DNA of 64,000 nucleotides from Leeuwenhoekiella marinoflava DSM 3653 (GTDB taxonomy: Bacteria; Bacteroidota; Bacteroidia; Flavobacteriales; Flavobacteriaceae): NCBI RefSeq assembly GCF_900129005.1, contig NZ_FQUN01000015.1, positions 1 to 64,000 of the forward strand, in the 5' to 3' direction. Each line of letters opens with the position of its first letter. Position 1 is the stretch's first letter. The position numbers were made by a program, and so were the translations under genes. Positions 43,807-52,255 of this stretch are shown here, piece after piece. Under the pieces are notes generated by a model, which did not search any database, was not told where the DNA came from, and saw nothing but the letters and a program-made list of their open reading frames with translations.

Positions 43807-44166
43807 ATGGCAGAGTTATTAAACGAACAAGAACTTCATAATCTTGCGATGAATATCGTAGGTAAAGATCTTGAAGAACAAGGATTTGAATTTTTAGGTG
43901 TCAATTCAGAGTTGAAACGAAATCCACAATTTGTGGCTTTAAGAGATAAGAAACTTCATTTTGTAATTGTACGGGTAAAGCAATACCCTGAAAATGTTTC
44001 TGAATACAATCCCGTTTTTATGCGTGAAATGAAAGAGCACGCAACTAAATTCAATGCCAAAACATTTTATGCGGGAGTAGGTTTGGGTAGTGCTTTAGAT
44101 TACGGTAAGCCGGTTGAAAAAGGAGATGAGTACACAGTGATTTATAACGGAATTCAAGAGATTTAG
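43807..44166 (+). CDS. Small conserved protein between nqrF and apbE (nuclease-fold-like)
   Basis: 119 residues, cytosolic, no signal or membrane segment. Homologues in this position are often named as Nqr subunit F by context, which the sequence does not support. The pattern EEQGFEFLGVNSELKRNPQFVALRD then KLHFVIVRVKQYP resembles the YraN/restriction-endonuclease fold, but the catalytic Asp and Glu-x-Lys are replaced, so an active nuclease is unlikely. That resemblance is inference from hydrophobic pattern alone. It has its own promoter and is followed 3 bases later by apbE. Confidence 0.72.
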   Translation: MAELLNEQELHNLAMNIVGKDLEEQGFEFLGVNSELKRNPQFVALRDKKLHFVIVRVKQYPENVSEYNPVFMREMKEHATKFNAKTFYAGVGLGSALDYGKPVEKGDEYTVIYNGIQEI

Positions 44167-44169
44167 TAT

Positions 44170-45183
44170 ATGCGATTTATTTATAGTTTTATTCTTTTTA
44201 CGCTATTAGTTGGTTGTAAGCCAGAACCCAAATTAGTTGTTCTTTCTGGTCAGGCATTAGGAACGGGATATCAAGTTCAGTTTTATAGCACAGAGCGTTT
44301 TGAAGTTGCCAAACAGTTTGATTCAACAATTGCTGTTATCAATAAATCAATGAGTACGTATCAGGCAGATTCTGATATTTCTCGTATTAATGCCGGTGAT
44401 ACTTCTGTGGTTGTAGATGTGATGTTTAAAGAGGTTCTAGAGTTATCTAAAATGGTTTATAAAGCTACTGATGGTGTTTATGACCCCACGGTGGGAATTT
44501 TAGTGAACGCGTATGGTTTTGGTCCAGAAAAGCGTTTAAACCAGTTAGATTCGGCAACCTTAGACTCGCTGAAGCAATATGTTGGTTTGAATAAAATCAA
44601 GATATCTTCCGAAGGAAAAATTCAAAAAGATAATAAAGCAGTTTATTTAGATTTCAACAGTATTGCTAAAGGCTACTGTATAGACCGTATTGGTAAAATG
44701 CTTGAAGCAAATGGCGTTGAAAATTATTTGATTGAATTAGGAGGTGAGCTATTGGCAAGAGGGCTAAACTTAGACAAAAAGCAAGAATGGCGTGTAGGCA
44801 TCGAAAATATAAATGCACCCGTTACAAATCGTGATTATACTGAAGCCGTTTCACTACTCAATAAAGGAATGGCGGGTTCTGGTAATTATCGAAAATTCAG
44901 AATAGATTCTGTTACTGGTCAGCGATTTGTACACACAGTAAATCCTATTACCGGTCTTGCGGAAAAAAGCGATGTACTTAGCGCAACAGTGATTGCTAAC
45001 TCTTGTGCAGAAGCAGATGCTTTTGCTACAGCTTTTATGGCTTTGGGTTTTGAGAAATCAAAAGCAGTTTTAAAGAAAACAAGTGGTGTAGATGCGTATC
45101 TGATGTATACGCGCACAGCAGAAGATAGTGTTCAAATTTACATGTCAGATTCTTTTAAAGACTATTTAGTACCTACTAATTAA
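44170..45183 (+). CDS. apbE: FAD:protein FMN transferase (flavin transferase ApbE)
   Basis: 337 residues with a lipoprotein-like signal (FILFTLLVGCKPEPK). ApbE attaches FMN from FAD to Thr of NqrB and NqrC in the periplasm. Marks: LGTGYQVQFYS, ISRINAG, VYDPTVGILVNAYGFG, VYLDFNSIAKGYCID, YLIELGGELLARG and FVHTVNPITG. Its place right after nqr matches that job. The 3' end overlaps the convergent T9SS pseudogene by 8 bases. Confidence 0.95.
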   Translation: MRFIYSFILFTLLVGCKPEPKLVVLSGQALGTGYQVQFYSTERFEVAKQFDSTIAVINKSMSTYQADSDISRINAGDTSVVVDVMFKEVLELSKMVYKATDGVYDPTVGILVNAYGFGPEKRLNQLDSATLDSLKQYVGLNKIKISSEGKIQKDNKAVYLDFNSIAKGYCIDRIGKMLEANGVENYLIELGGELLARGLNLDKKQEWRVGIENINAPVTNRDYTEAVSLLNKGMAGSGNYRKFRIDSVTGQRFVHTVNPITGLAEKSDVLSATVIANSCAEADAFATAFMALGFEKSKAVLKKTSGVDAYLMYTRTAEDSVQIYMSDSFKDYLVPTN

Positions 45184-46033
45184 TCAGGCTAAAATGCCCC
45201 GTAACACGTTCGCCTTCGGGTAAAATAAGTTCAAACCAATAGTCATCTGGTTTTAAAAGCTTCTCTAAATAGGTGCCATCCCATCCGTTAGTAGTAGCAC
45301 CTAATTCTTTCAATAATTTACCATAGCGGTTGTAAACTCTTATGATCGACCCTGGGTATTCATCCAGACCTATTAACTGCCACGTATCGTGATAGCCATC
45401 GCCATTAGGTGTAAAATACCTGGGATAATCTAGAATTAAGAAAGGCTCTGAAATGGTAGTGGCACAGCCTTGTGTGTCTCTCACGGCAATGCTGTGATAC
45501 CCCCGGGATAAACCGGTAAAACTTGTATTCGTAATGTAGGGACCTCCGTCTATCGCAAACTCATAAGCGCCAGTTCCGGTAACTGTAATAGTAGCTTCAT
45601 TTCTGGGGTAATTGAGTCCGGTAATTTCAATACCGGTAATCGTTGCTGCTTCAGAAGAGCGAACTTCTGTAGTTTTTGTGGTAGAACAACCAAAACTGTT
45701 GTAGGCCGTTACGCTATACGTTCCTGTTTGTGTAATTTCAATCTCATTTAATGTAGCGCCACGTTCTCCGGTACTCCATTCATAAAAGTCAAAGCCGCTA
45801 TCAATGCTTAATACTTTTGGGTTGGGGTTATCTATACATAAATATTGAATTTCTTCAAATGCATAATCTGGAGATTCTACAACCTGAACACCTAAGGATT
45901 CATCAGCATAACAACCGGTAGTACTATTGATGCTTCTGAAAAATACTGTTTTAGAACTTGCGTCAGTATCCCAAAGTAAAGGCAAGCGTGGTTCGGTCAG
46001 AATTTGTCTCGTAGAAGTAGGTGTCAAAATCAT
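45176..46033 (-). pseudogene. Frameshifted T9SS type B cargo, C-terminal fragment
   Basis: The frame open from 46033 carries the second half of a large secreted protein. Its first 20 or so codons overlap the N-terminal fragment out of frame; real homology begins around DTDASSKTVFFRS. It has PKD/Ig-like repeats (FDFYEWSTGERGATL, YSVTAYNSFGCSTT, AYEFAIDGGPYITN). At the end is the CHU_C type B sorting domain (YFTPNGDGYHDTWQLIG, VYNRYGKLLKEL, LLKPDDYWFEL, ERVTGHFSLIN) that targets proteins to T9SS. Without the N-terminal signal peptide it cannot be exported on its own. It runs into the 3' end of apbE. Confidence 0.85.
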
Positions 46034-47261
46034 CAGGATCTAATCCATCTAAAGCCTCTGTCTCAATATTCGTAAAATCGAAGGTCAGATTAGTATGATC
46101 ATCTCGGCAATAGATTAGTGGTGTGGGTTGTGTCAAAGCCGGGCTATTTTGATAGGTGATATCAAATTCGTCGAAAATAATACAATTTGTAGCAGTATTC
46201 CTTACAACAAAATAAATTGTAACTCCACTCATAGGGACATTAATATCTTGTATTGCATTTAGATTCATAGTTGCTTCTATAGCAGACCTGTGATAGGAGA
46301 TGACTAAATTATTAGGGGACGTTCCAATAATACGCTCATGAAGTGCTGCTAAATCATAATTTGCAATTGCGGTAGCATCACAGATGTACAATTCATCCGG
46401 ATTAGTGTAAGTGGGAAGTGGATTTACAATTAAATCAAATGATGTGATTTCGGTACAAGGGCCTGAAATACTAGAAATCCGGGTATAAATTGTTTGGTTA
46501 TTTACGGTCGTGTTTGTGTAGGTTGTTGTAGCGGATATAGGATTTTGATTTAAGTTGGCGTCATTTAAAGTTTCGTGAAAAGTCACGCGTGAGTCAGGAA
46601 AGCCTGTTGTGATTGCTGAAGCCTGACTCACCAAATTAAAACGAGTAAAACCATCTTCAATACCGTCGTCATCGCAAGTTTCTAAATCTTGTGGAGTATT
46701 AAAATCTGGGCTTTGTGGTAAAATTGCGGTTCCGTTTAAGTTTATTTGAAAGCCTGAAGATCCACTAGCTTGCCCTAAAAGAATGTAATAAGTCTCTCCA
46801 TTTTTTGTATCTAATTCTTTGAGGTATCCGTTTCCATTAGGTCCGGGGCCTTCTGATAAATCAGTTTCTGTAGCATTTAAACCGGTATTGGCGCTAACTC
46901 CTGCCGCTTGCGGATTAGTACTGCTACAGCGAATAGCTGTGCCTAAATTAGAACAATTACTAACAGGGCCAAATACGGCAAAATCATAATCATCGGTTCC
47001 GTTCTCTGGTATTACATCAAAACCTAAAGTTCCTCCTTGAGCAATTTCGACTTTAAACCAAGTTGTAGGTCCACTAAAGTTATAACAAGAAGGGACAATG
47101 TTAGCAGGTAGACTAAATTCATCAAAACCAGCTGTAGTGGGAGTAACTCCTACAGGTGTATTGCCGCAAAGTAAAATGGCATTTGTGCAGTCGTTTGCTT
47201 GGCTAAAAACCCAATTAGTGAAGCATAAAAATGCAATAAGGATTAAGTAGCTTTTTTTCAT
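45963..47261 (-). pseudogene. Frameshifted T9SS type B cargo, N-terminal fragment
   Basis: 432 residues with signal peptide (LILIAFLCFTNWVFSQA), a CUB/pre-peptidase-like domain (about 35-165: GPTTWFKVEIAQGGTLGFDV, NGETYYILLGQASG), and repeats with C-D-DG-F-L / YTN--IYTRI / F-L-VNP pattern. It stops at 45963 in mid-repeat. Removing a single base from the GGG or TTT run at 45970-45975 joins it smoothly to the downstream fragment (AFTL then DTDASSK), restoring a 700-residue T9SS cargo. A sequencing error, recent mutation or phase-variable slippage are all possible. Fourth gene after map. Confidence 0.85.
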
Positions 47262-47266
47262 AAAGA

Positions 47267-48034
47267 TTATTTAAAACATACTGGAAGAATTTCACCTTGC
47301 GCAAGTCTGTATTTATCAATTTCTGATGGCGAAAGTTTTTTGGTGTAATCAACTTCGTCAACTTTAAAACCTATGGAGCGTAATTTATCAAAATAATCTC
47401 TTCCGTAAACGCGTACGTGATCGTATTGACCAAAAATAACTGCACGCTCTTTTGGTTCTGTAATAGTGTCGTCAGCAAATGTAGTCGCTCGTGACAAATC
47501 TTGCGGAATTTGCAAAATAGCCATTCCGCCAGGTTTTAAAACCCGATACAGTTCTTGCATTGCAGTTGTATCGTCTGGAATATGTTCTAAAACGTGATTG
47601 CAAAAAATAACATCATAAGTGTCAGTTTCAAAAGGAAGATCACATATATCTGCTTTAACATCTGCAAGGGGAGAATACAGGTCTGTTGTTGTATAATCTA
47701 AATGGTTTAGATTTCTGAAACGTTTATAGAATGCTTGTTCAGGAGCAAAGTGTAACACTTTTGCAGGAGCAAAAAAAAAGTCGGTTTCCTTTGTTAGAAA
47801 TAACCATAGCAAACGATGGCGTTCTAAAGATAGGGTAGAAGGGGAAAGTATATTTTCACGTGGACTCCCATAGCCATACGGCAAAAATTTACGAAAAGTT
47901 TTACCGTCTATAGGATCTTCGTAACGATTACCTTTTAGACTCAATGCCAGAAAAGGACGCGCCACATAACTTAAACGGATTAATAGAGGTCTGGGAACGA
48001 GGTTGAGGATTTGTTTAAAAAGGCTTGCAATCAT
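47267..48034 (-). CDS. Class I SAM-dependent methyltransferase
   Basis: 255 residues. Residues 1-85 carry an unusual hydrophobic/basic N-terminus, then a methyltransferase type 11 core with an atypical motif I (VLHFAPEQAFYKRFR), TTTDLYSP, FCNHVLEHIPDD and LYRVLKPGGMAILQIP. The pattern is seen in enzymes near glycan genes, but no substrate can be named. Overlaps the HNH gene by 4 bases and precedes the T9SS pseudogene by 5 bases: a tight operon. Confidence 0.86.
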   Translation of the reverse strand: MIASLFKQILNLVPRPLLIRLSYVARPFLALSLKGNRYEDPIDGKTFRKFLPYGYGSPRENILSPSTLSLERHRLLWLFLTKETDFFFAPAKVLHFAPEQAFYKRFRNLNHLDYTTTDLYSPLADVKADICDLPFETDTYDVIFCNHVLEHIPDDTTAMQELYRVLKPGGMAILQIPQDLSRATTFADDTITEPKERAVIFGQYDHVRVYGRDYFDKLRSIGFKVDEVDYTKKLSPSEIDKYRLAQGEILPVCFK

Positions 48035-48570
48035 ACTTTTAGATCACCCCAATTTTCACCGGTTTTTATACGGTGTAATTGCATTTCTGAAACACCAAAT
48101 TGTTTAGCCAATACCTTTAGACGAGTACGTCTATTAGGGTCAAGTAGTTTTTTCTTGAGAACTTTTGCTTCAGCATAAGAAAGCTTGGTATAATGACGCT
48201 CCCCAGAAGTACGCCTCTTAATATCTAACGGACTCGTTTTTTGATGGGCATAACGCTCTTTGTGCGTGGCCCATTTCAGATTAGCTATTCTATTGTCTGT
48301 TTTATCATGATTGAGGTGTAAAACAGCTTTTTCATTTTCACCCGGCTCTAAAAATGCTTTTGCTAAAAGTTTATGCAGATAAAAATTACGGCGTTTTCCA
48401 TTGGCTAGTTTTACGTTTACAGTTAGGTAGCCATTGATGTGGCCGCCCTTGATCAAATTTCCCTTGGGATTTTTGCTGTAGCTGCGCACTCTTCCGTAGT
48501 TTGAAAGGCCTATTTTATAATCTTCCTCCCAGTTTTCTTCACTGTAGTCTATCCAAGTTTCTAGCTGCAT
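48031..48570 (-). CDS. NUMOD4/HNH-type homing-endonuclease-like protein
   Basis: 179 residues. N-terminal NUMOD4 (YKIGLSNYGRVRSYSKN), an HNH_3 core (VLHLNHDKTDNRIANLKWAT) and a C-terminal DNA-binding helix region (RRTRLKVLAKQFGVSEMQLHRIKTG, written here in parts: LKVLAKQFGVSEMQLHRI). Such proteins nick or cut DNA in mobile introns and phages. Here it sits inside a housekeeping operon, 21 bases after map, with codon use like its neighbours, so it may be a domesticated copy. The family name is secure; the role is not. Confidence 0.85.
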   Translation of the reverse strand: MQLETWIDYSEENWEEDYKIGLSNYGRVRSYSKNPKGNLIKGGHINGYLTVNVKLANGKRRNFYLHKLLAKAFLEPGENEKAVLHLNHDKTDNRIANLKWATHKERYAHQKTSPLDIKRRTSGERHYTKLSYAEAKVLKKKLLDPNRRTRLKVLAKQFGVSEMQLHRIKTGENWGDLKV

Positions 48571-48591
48571 GGCACTTGGTGGTATTTTTGG

Positions 48592-49410
48592 TTAGTTGGT
48601 AATAGGTTGTGCTCTAAAAGCATCTTCTTCATCGCTGCTGATGCCAAGAGCATCATAAATATACTTAAAAGTTGAAAGAAGTTCAGGTTTTCCGTCAACT
48701 AAAGCAACGTCATGTTCAAAATGAGCACTAGGTTCATTATCACGAGTTGTGATTGTCCACCCATCACGATGTTGTTTGATGCGGTGTGTACCACGATTAA
48801 CCATAGGCTCTATAGCAACTACCATCCCTTCAATAAATTTCTTACCGCGACCGCGTCTTCCGTAATTAGGCATTTCAGGATCTTCGTGCATTGTAGCACC
48901 TACTCCGTGACCTACCAACTCGCGTACGATTCCATAGCCGTGGTCTTCGCAATATTTTTGTATAGCATAACCCACGTCACCTACACGATTACCAAATTTA
49001 AATTCAGCAATACCTTTATAGAGCGATTCTTTAGTAACCTGAAGTAATTTTTTAGTTTCCGGTTCTACTTCTCCTACCTCAAAAGTATAAGCGTGATCCC
49101 CATAAAAACCGTTTTTCAAAGCTCCACAATCTATAGAAATAATATCGCCATTTTCTAAAGGTTTATCATTAGGAATCCCGTGAACAACTTGCTCATTAGG
49201 ACTCATGCAAAGTGTGTTTGGGAAATCGTATAAGCCTAAAAACCCCGGTATTGCACCGTGATCACGTATACAGGTTTCTGCGATTTTATCTAGTTCTAGT
49301 GTGGTTACACCCGGCTTAACTTCTGCTGCCAGTGCACCAAGGGTTTTAGAAACGATAAGGGCACTTTCGCGCATCAGTTCTATCTCTTCCCTTGTTTTAA
49401 CTATAATCAT
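48592..49410 (-). CDS. map: Type I methionyl aminopeptidase
   Basis: 272 residues. Removes the initiator Met from nascent proteins. Metal ligands and motifs are complete: His in PNEQVVHGIP, Asp in ISIDCGALKNGFYGDHAYTF, His in GHGVGATMHEDPEMPN, Glu in VAIEPMV, and Glu in SAHFEHDVAL. It leads an operon with the HNH protein, a methyltransferase and the T9SS cargo. Confidence 0.97.
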   Translation of the reverse strand: MIIVKTREEIELMRESALIVSKTLGALAAEVKPGVTTLELDKIAETCIRDHGAIPGFLGLYDFPNTLCMSPNEQVVHGIPNDKPLENGDIISIDCGALKNGFYGDHAYTFEVGEVEPETKKLLQVTKESLYKGIAEFKFGNRVGDVGYAIQKYCEDHGYGIVRELVGHGVGATMHEDPEMPNYGRRGRGKKFIEGMVVAIEPMVNRGTHRIKQHRDGWTITTRDNEPSAHFEHDVALVDGKPELLSTFKYIYDALGISSDEEDAFRAQPITN

Positions 49411-49429
49411 GTCTCTTTTTTAGGAGGCA

Positions 49430-49437
49430 CAAAGGTA
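49430..49437 (-). promoter_or_regulatory. map promoter (-7 box)
   Basis: Minus strand TACCTTTG, exact TAnnTTTG, 19 bases before the map ATG. Leader of about 12 nt. Confidence 0.6.
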
Positions 49438-49496
49438 CAAAGTTTAGCTTATTTGATGACTTTTAAATAGAAACTAAAACAGCATCAATAGCGCTT

Positions 49497-50903
49497 TTAA
49501 AGATTATCAGGATTGTTTGCTATAGTTTTAAAGAGTTTAGCCTTGGCTTTGTAGAATTTATTAGTGATTTCAATCTGTTTCAATTGTGAATCTATGAGTT
49601 TCAATTCTCGAGAATTTATGAGGAAGATAGAACTTTCACCTACCTGATATTTACGCTCTTCAGCAGTTAACATGGCATCATAATTAACAACCAATTCTGA
49701 AGCTAAATCATTTTGTTCTTCAAGCGTATTAAGCTCTGTGTTTACAGCTAAAATCTTATTTTTGAGTTGTAGGCGGGTATTGGTTAACTCATATTCTGTG
49801 TCTCTCAATTTCAATTGAGCTAGTTTCAAGTCCCCGCGTTCTTTCCGAAGAAATAAGGGCATTTTAAACTGTAAACCCGCTTTATAATTTTGCGTATAAA
49901 AGGTGTTGAGATCATCGGGTTCTGAAGTTATAAAATTATAATTCACATCAATTACAGGTAAAAGCTTATTACCTTTAAACTGTCTGTCAAGCTCGAGACC
50001 TTGCAGTTTATAAGCAAGCGAACGCATTTTAGGATGCTCTTCTACTTCAAAATTTGCCAGATCAAAACCTGTGATATTTAAGGTTTCATCAATTATAAAT
50101 TCTAAATCTCTCTGCGGAAAAATTCCCGGTTGCAATTCAACAGGAATATTATTTCCCATCCATAAAAAGTTAGACAGTTCAAGCTTTTTTTGAATGAATT
50201 CAAGCTGAACCTCTTTTAAGCTCAATTCTCTGCTTTGCACACTAATTTTAGCTTCAGTAGTATCAATTAGAGGAATGTCTCCGGCAAGTGCGCTGGTTTT
50301 AATTCCTTTAAATCGAATTATAGTATTCTCAAGAAAACGCTCATAAAGTCTCACTTTTTTATAAGCCTGCAGCCACTCAAAATATGCTACTGAGGCATCA
50401 TAGAGAATGGTGTTTACTGCAATATCTAGATCTGCTTTGGTTTGTTCTCGGTACAGCTTAGCTTGTTTAAGTGTAGCCATACGTTCATTAATCCATAAAC
50501 CTTGCCCTAAAGAAGCAGAGATTCCGGCAGTATAAAGTCCATTTTCTGGGACTGTTTTTTGTGGGTTTAAATAGTAGCCATCATTTTGCTCAAACTGCGC
50601 TTTAAGATCAATACCATACCAAGTAGGGATTTTGAAAGTAGCATTAAGCAAATTGTAATATTCAGTTTCTTTAAAAACTTTTTGATCAAAATCAACTTCA
50701 ACTTTAGGATCAAAACCACCACGAGCCTTTAATAATTTTGCCTCACCTGTTTCACCTATAAGTTGTGCCTGTTTTGCAACCGGATGGTTCTGCTTTACCA
50801 GGCTTATGTATTCTTTAAAGCTTAATATTTGCAGTTCATCTTCCTGAGCAAAAAGGCTAAAGCATCCTGTCAAAAATAAAAGTAAAACTACCGTGTTTTT
50901 CAT
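49497..50903 (-). CDS. TolC-family outer-membrane efflux protein
   Basis: 468 residues with signal peptide (LLLFLTGCFSLFAQ). Two OEP-type coiled-coil repeats (about 30-240 and 270-450) alternate long helices and short strands (DPKVEVDFDQKVFK, NAGLQFKMPLFLRKERG-type). Forms the outer-membrane exit duct. Last gene of the TetR-ABC-HlyD-TolC cassette, overlapping the HlyD gene by 4 bases. Confidence 0.92.
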   Translation of the reverse strand: MKNTVVLLLFLTGCFSLFAQEDELQILSFKEYISLVKQNHPVAKQAQLIGETGEAKLLKARGGFDPKVEVDFDQKVFKETEYYNLLNATFKIPTWYGIDLKAQFEQNDGYYLNPQKTVPENGLYTAGISASLGQGLWINERMATLKQAKLYREQTKADLDIAVNTILYDASVAYFEWLQAYKKVRLYERFLENTIIRFKGIKTSALAGDIPLIDTTEAKISVQSRELSLKEVQLEFIQKKLELSNFLWMGNNIPVELQPGIFPQRDLEFIIDETLNITGFDLANFEVEEHPKMRSLAYKLQGLELDRQFKGNKLLPVIDVNYNFITSEPDDLNTFYTQNYKAGLQFKMPLFLRKERGDLKLAQLKLRDTEYELTNTRLQLKNKILAVNTELNTLEEQNDLASELVVNYDAMLTAEERKYQVGESSIFLINSRELKLIDSQLKQIEITNKFYKAKAKLFKTIANNPDNL

Positions 50904-52249
50904 TTCTTTTCAGTTTCAGGTGATCTTGAAGGCGTATAATAATTAGGAGGGAACCCGTTGAGTTTTCGCCATAATTCATACCAGATAGGCACATCTTCAA
51001 GCAGCGCCAGTGTGTTTGCTCCGGCTCCTATGCGCAATGCTTCGGGCCAGGGTTGCTCTTCATCATCAGGAGCAAGTAGTACGCGGTATTTTCCGTTAGG
51101 ACTTATAAAACGCTCAATAGCTACTACTTTACCTCCAAAGGTTCCGAAGGAATTGTAAGGCCATCCGCTAAACACAATAGAAGGCCATCCATCAAATTGA
51201 ATACGTACTTTTTCACCAGGATGAATCAACGGTAAATCTATAGGCTTCACATAAGTTTCGACTGCAATGTCAAAGTTAGAAGGCATGATGCTTACCAGTT
51301 GCTGCCCTTCTTTAAAGGTCTCTCCCAAACCGCCTATAATTGCTTTGTTTATATAGCCATCTTGTGGTGCACGCACATAATACAGGGCGTTGCGTATCTC
51401 ATAATTTGTGCGACTATTCTCTAGTTTGCTTACCGCAGCTTCTGTGTCATATTGCGTAGAAAGCGCCGTTGCCTGATCGCTTTGTGCTTTTGAAATTTTA
51501 TCTGCATAAGTAGCTTCGAGACGGTTGAGTTCTATTTTTGCATTTAAAAGTTCATTTCTACTGGCAAGTAGTTTATTCTCTTGAGAAACTATTTTAGCCT
51601 GACTTTCTTGAAGTTTCAGTCGTTTTTCTTCAACGTCTGTGACTGCTTTTAAACCTTCTTGCTGTAAGCCTAGTGTTCGCTCATACTGGCGTTCTGCAAT
51701 GCGTAAGTTTGTTTTTGTAGCTTCATAATCTATGCTGTCACTTTTAATTTTTAAAACAGCCTGAATACGTTTGTTTTCGGCTTGTTGCAATTTTAAAGTT
51801 CGTTCATTTCTTAAAGCTCCTATTTGGTTACCCAAGGCATTTACTTTGTTTTTGTACGAGGCTACAGAGCTTATTTTTGCACGTACCTGCTGATCTGTAC
51901 GCTCTATCAGATTGGGATCAAAATATTCGTTTTTGATTTCGGTAATAAATAAAATTGTATCTCCTTTTTTTACAAAATCACCTTCGCGTACATACCATTT
52001 TTCAACACGTCCCGGTATAGGAGATTGAATGGTTTGTGGTCTTTGTGCAGGAGTCAAGGTAGTCACGTAACCAATTCCAGAAATGGTCTGTGTCCACGGT
52101 AAAAAGAGAATGACAATCAGGATTACTGTAAAAACTTTTAAAAAGCGATTGAAATAGGTATAGTGCTTTTTGTTTAGAACTTTCTTTGAAGCCTTATAGC
52201 CCGAAATATCAACCTTTTCGTTCAGTTTATCGTGTGATATATTAAGCAT
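50900..52249 (-). CDS. HlyD-family membrane fusion protein
   Basis: 449 residues. One N-terminal membrane helix (VFTVILIVILFLPW), a biotinyl-lipoyl-like hairpin (IQSPIPGRVEKWYVREGDFVKKGD), a long coiled coil (about 120-290) and a returning lipoyl half (YVRAPQDGYINKAIIGGLGE). It bridges the inner-membrane exporter to the TolC duct. Seven bases downstream of the ABC gene, overlapping tolC. Confidence 0.93.
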   Translation of the reverse strand: MLNISHDKLNEKVDISGYKASKKVLNKKHYTYFNRFLKVFTVILIVILFLPWTQTISGIGYVTTLTPAQRPQTIQSPIPGRVEKWYVREGDFVKKGDTILFITEIKNEYFDPNLIERTDQQVRAKISSVASYKNKVNALGNQIGALRNERTLKLQQAENKRIQAVLKIKSDSIDYEATKTNLRIAERQYERTLGLQQEGLKAVTDVEEKRLKLQESQAKIVSQENKLLASRNELLNAKIELNRLEATYADKISKAQSDQATALSTQYDTEAAVSKLENSRTNYEIRNALYYVRAPQDGYINKAIIGGLGETFKEGQQLVSIMPSNFDIAVETYVKPIDLPLIHPGEKVRIQFDGWPSIVFSGWPYNSFGTFGGKVVAIERFISPNGKYRVLLAPDDEEQPWPEALRIGAGANTLALLEDVPIWYELWRKLNGFPPNYYTPSRSPETEKK

Positions 52250-52255
52250 AGCTTT

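Noticed and set aside
43807-44166. Calling the small gene NqrF
   Set aside because: It has no ferredoxin, FAD or NADH motif; a complete nqrF lies just upstream.
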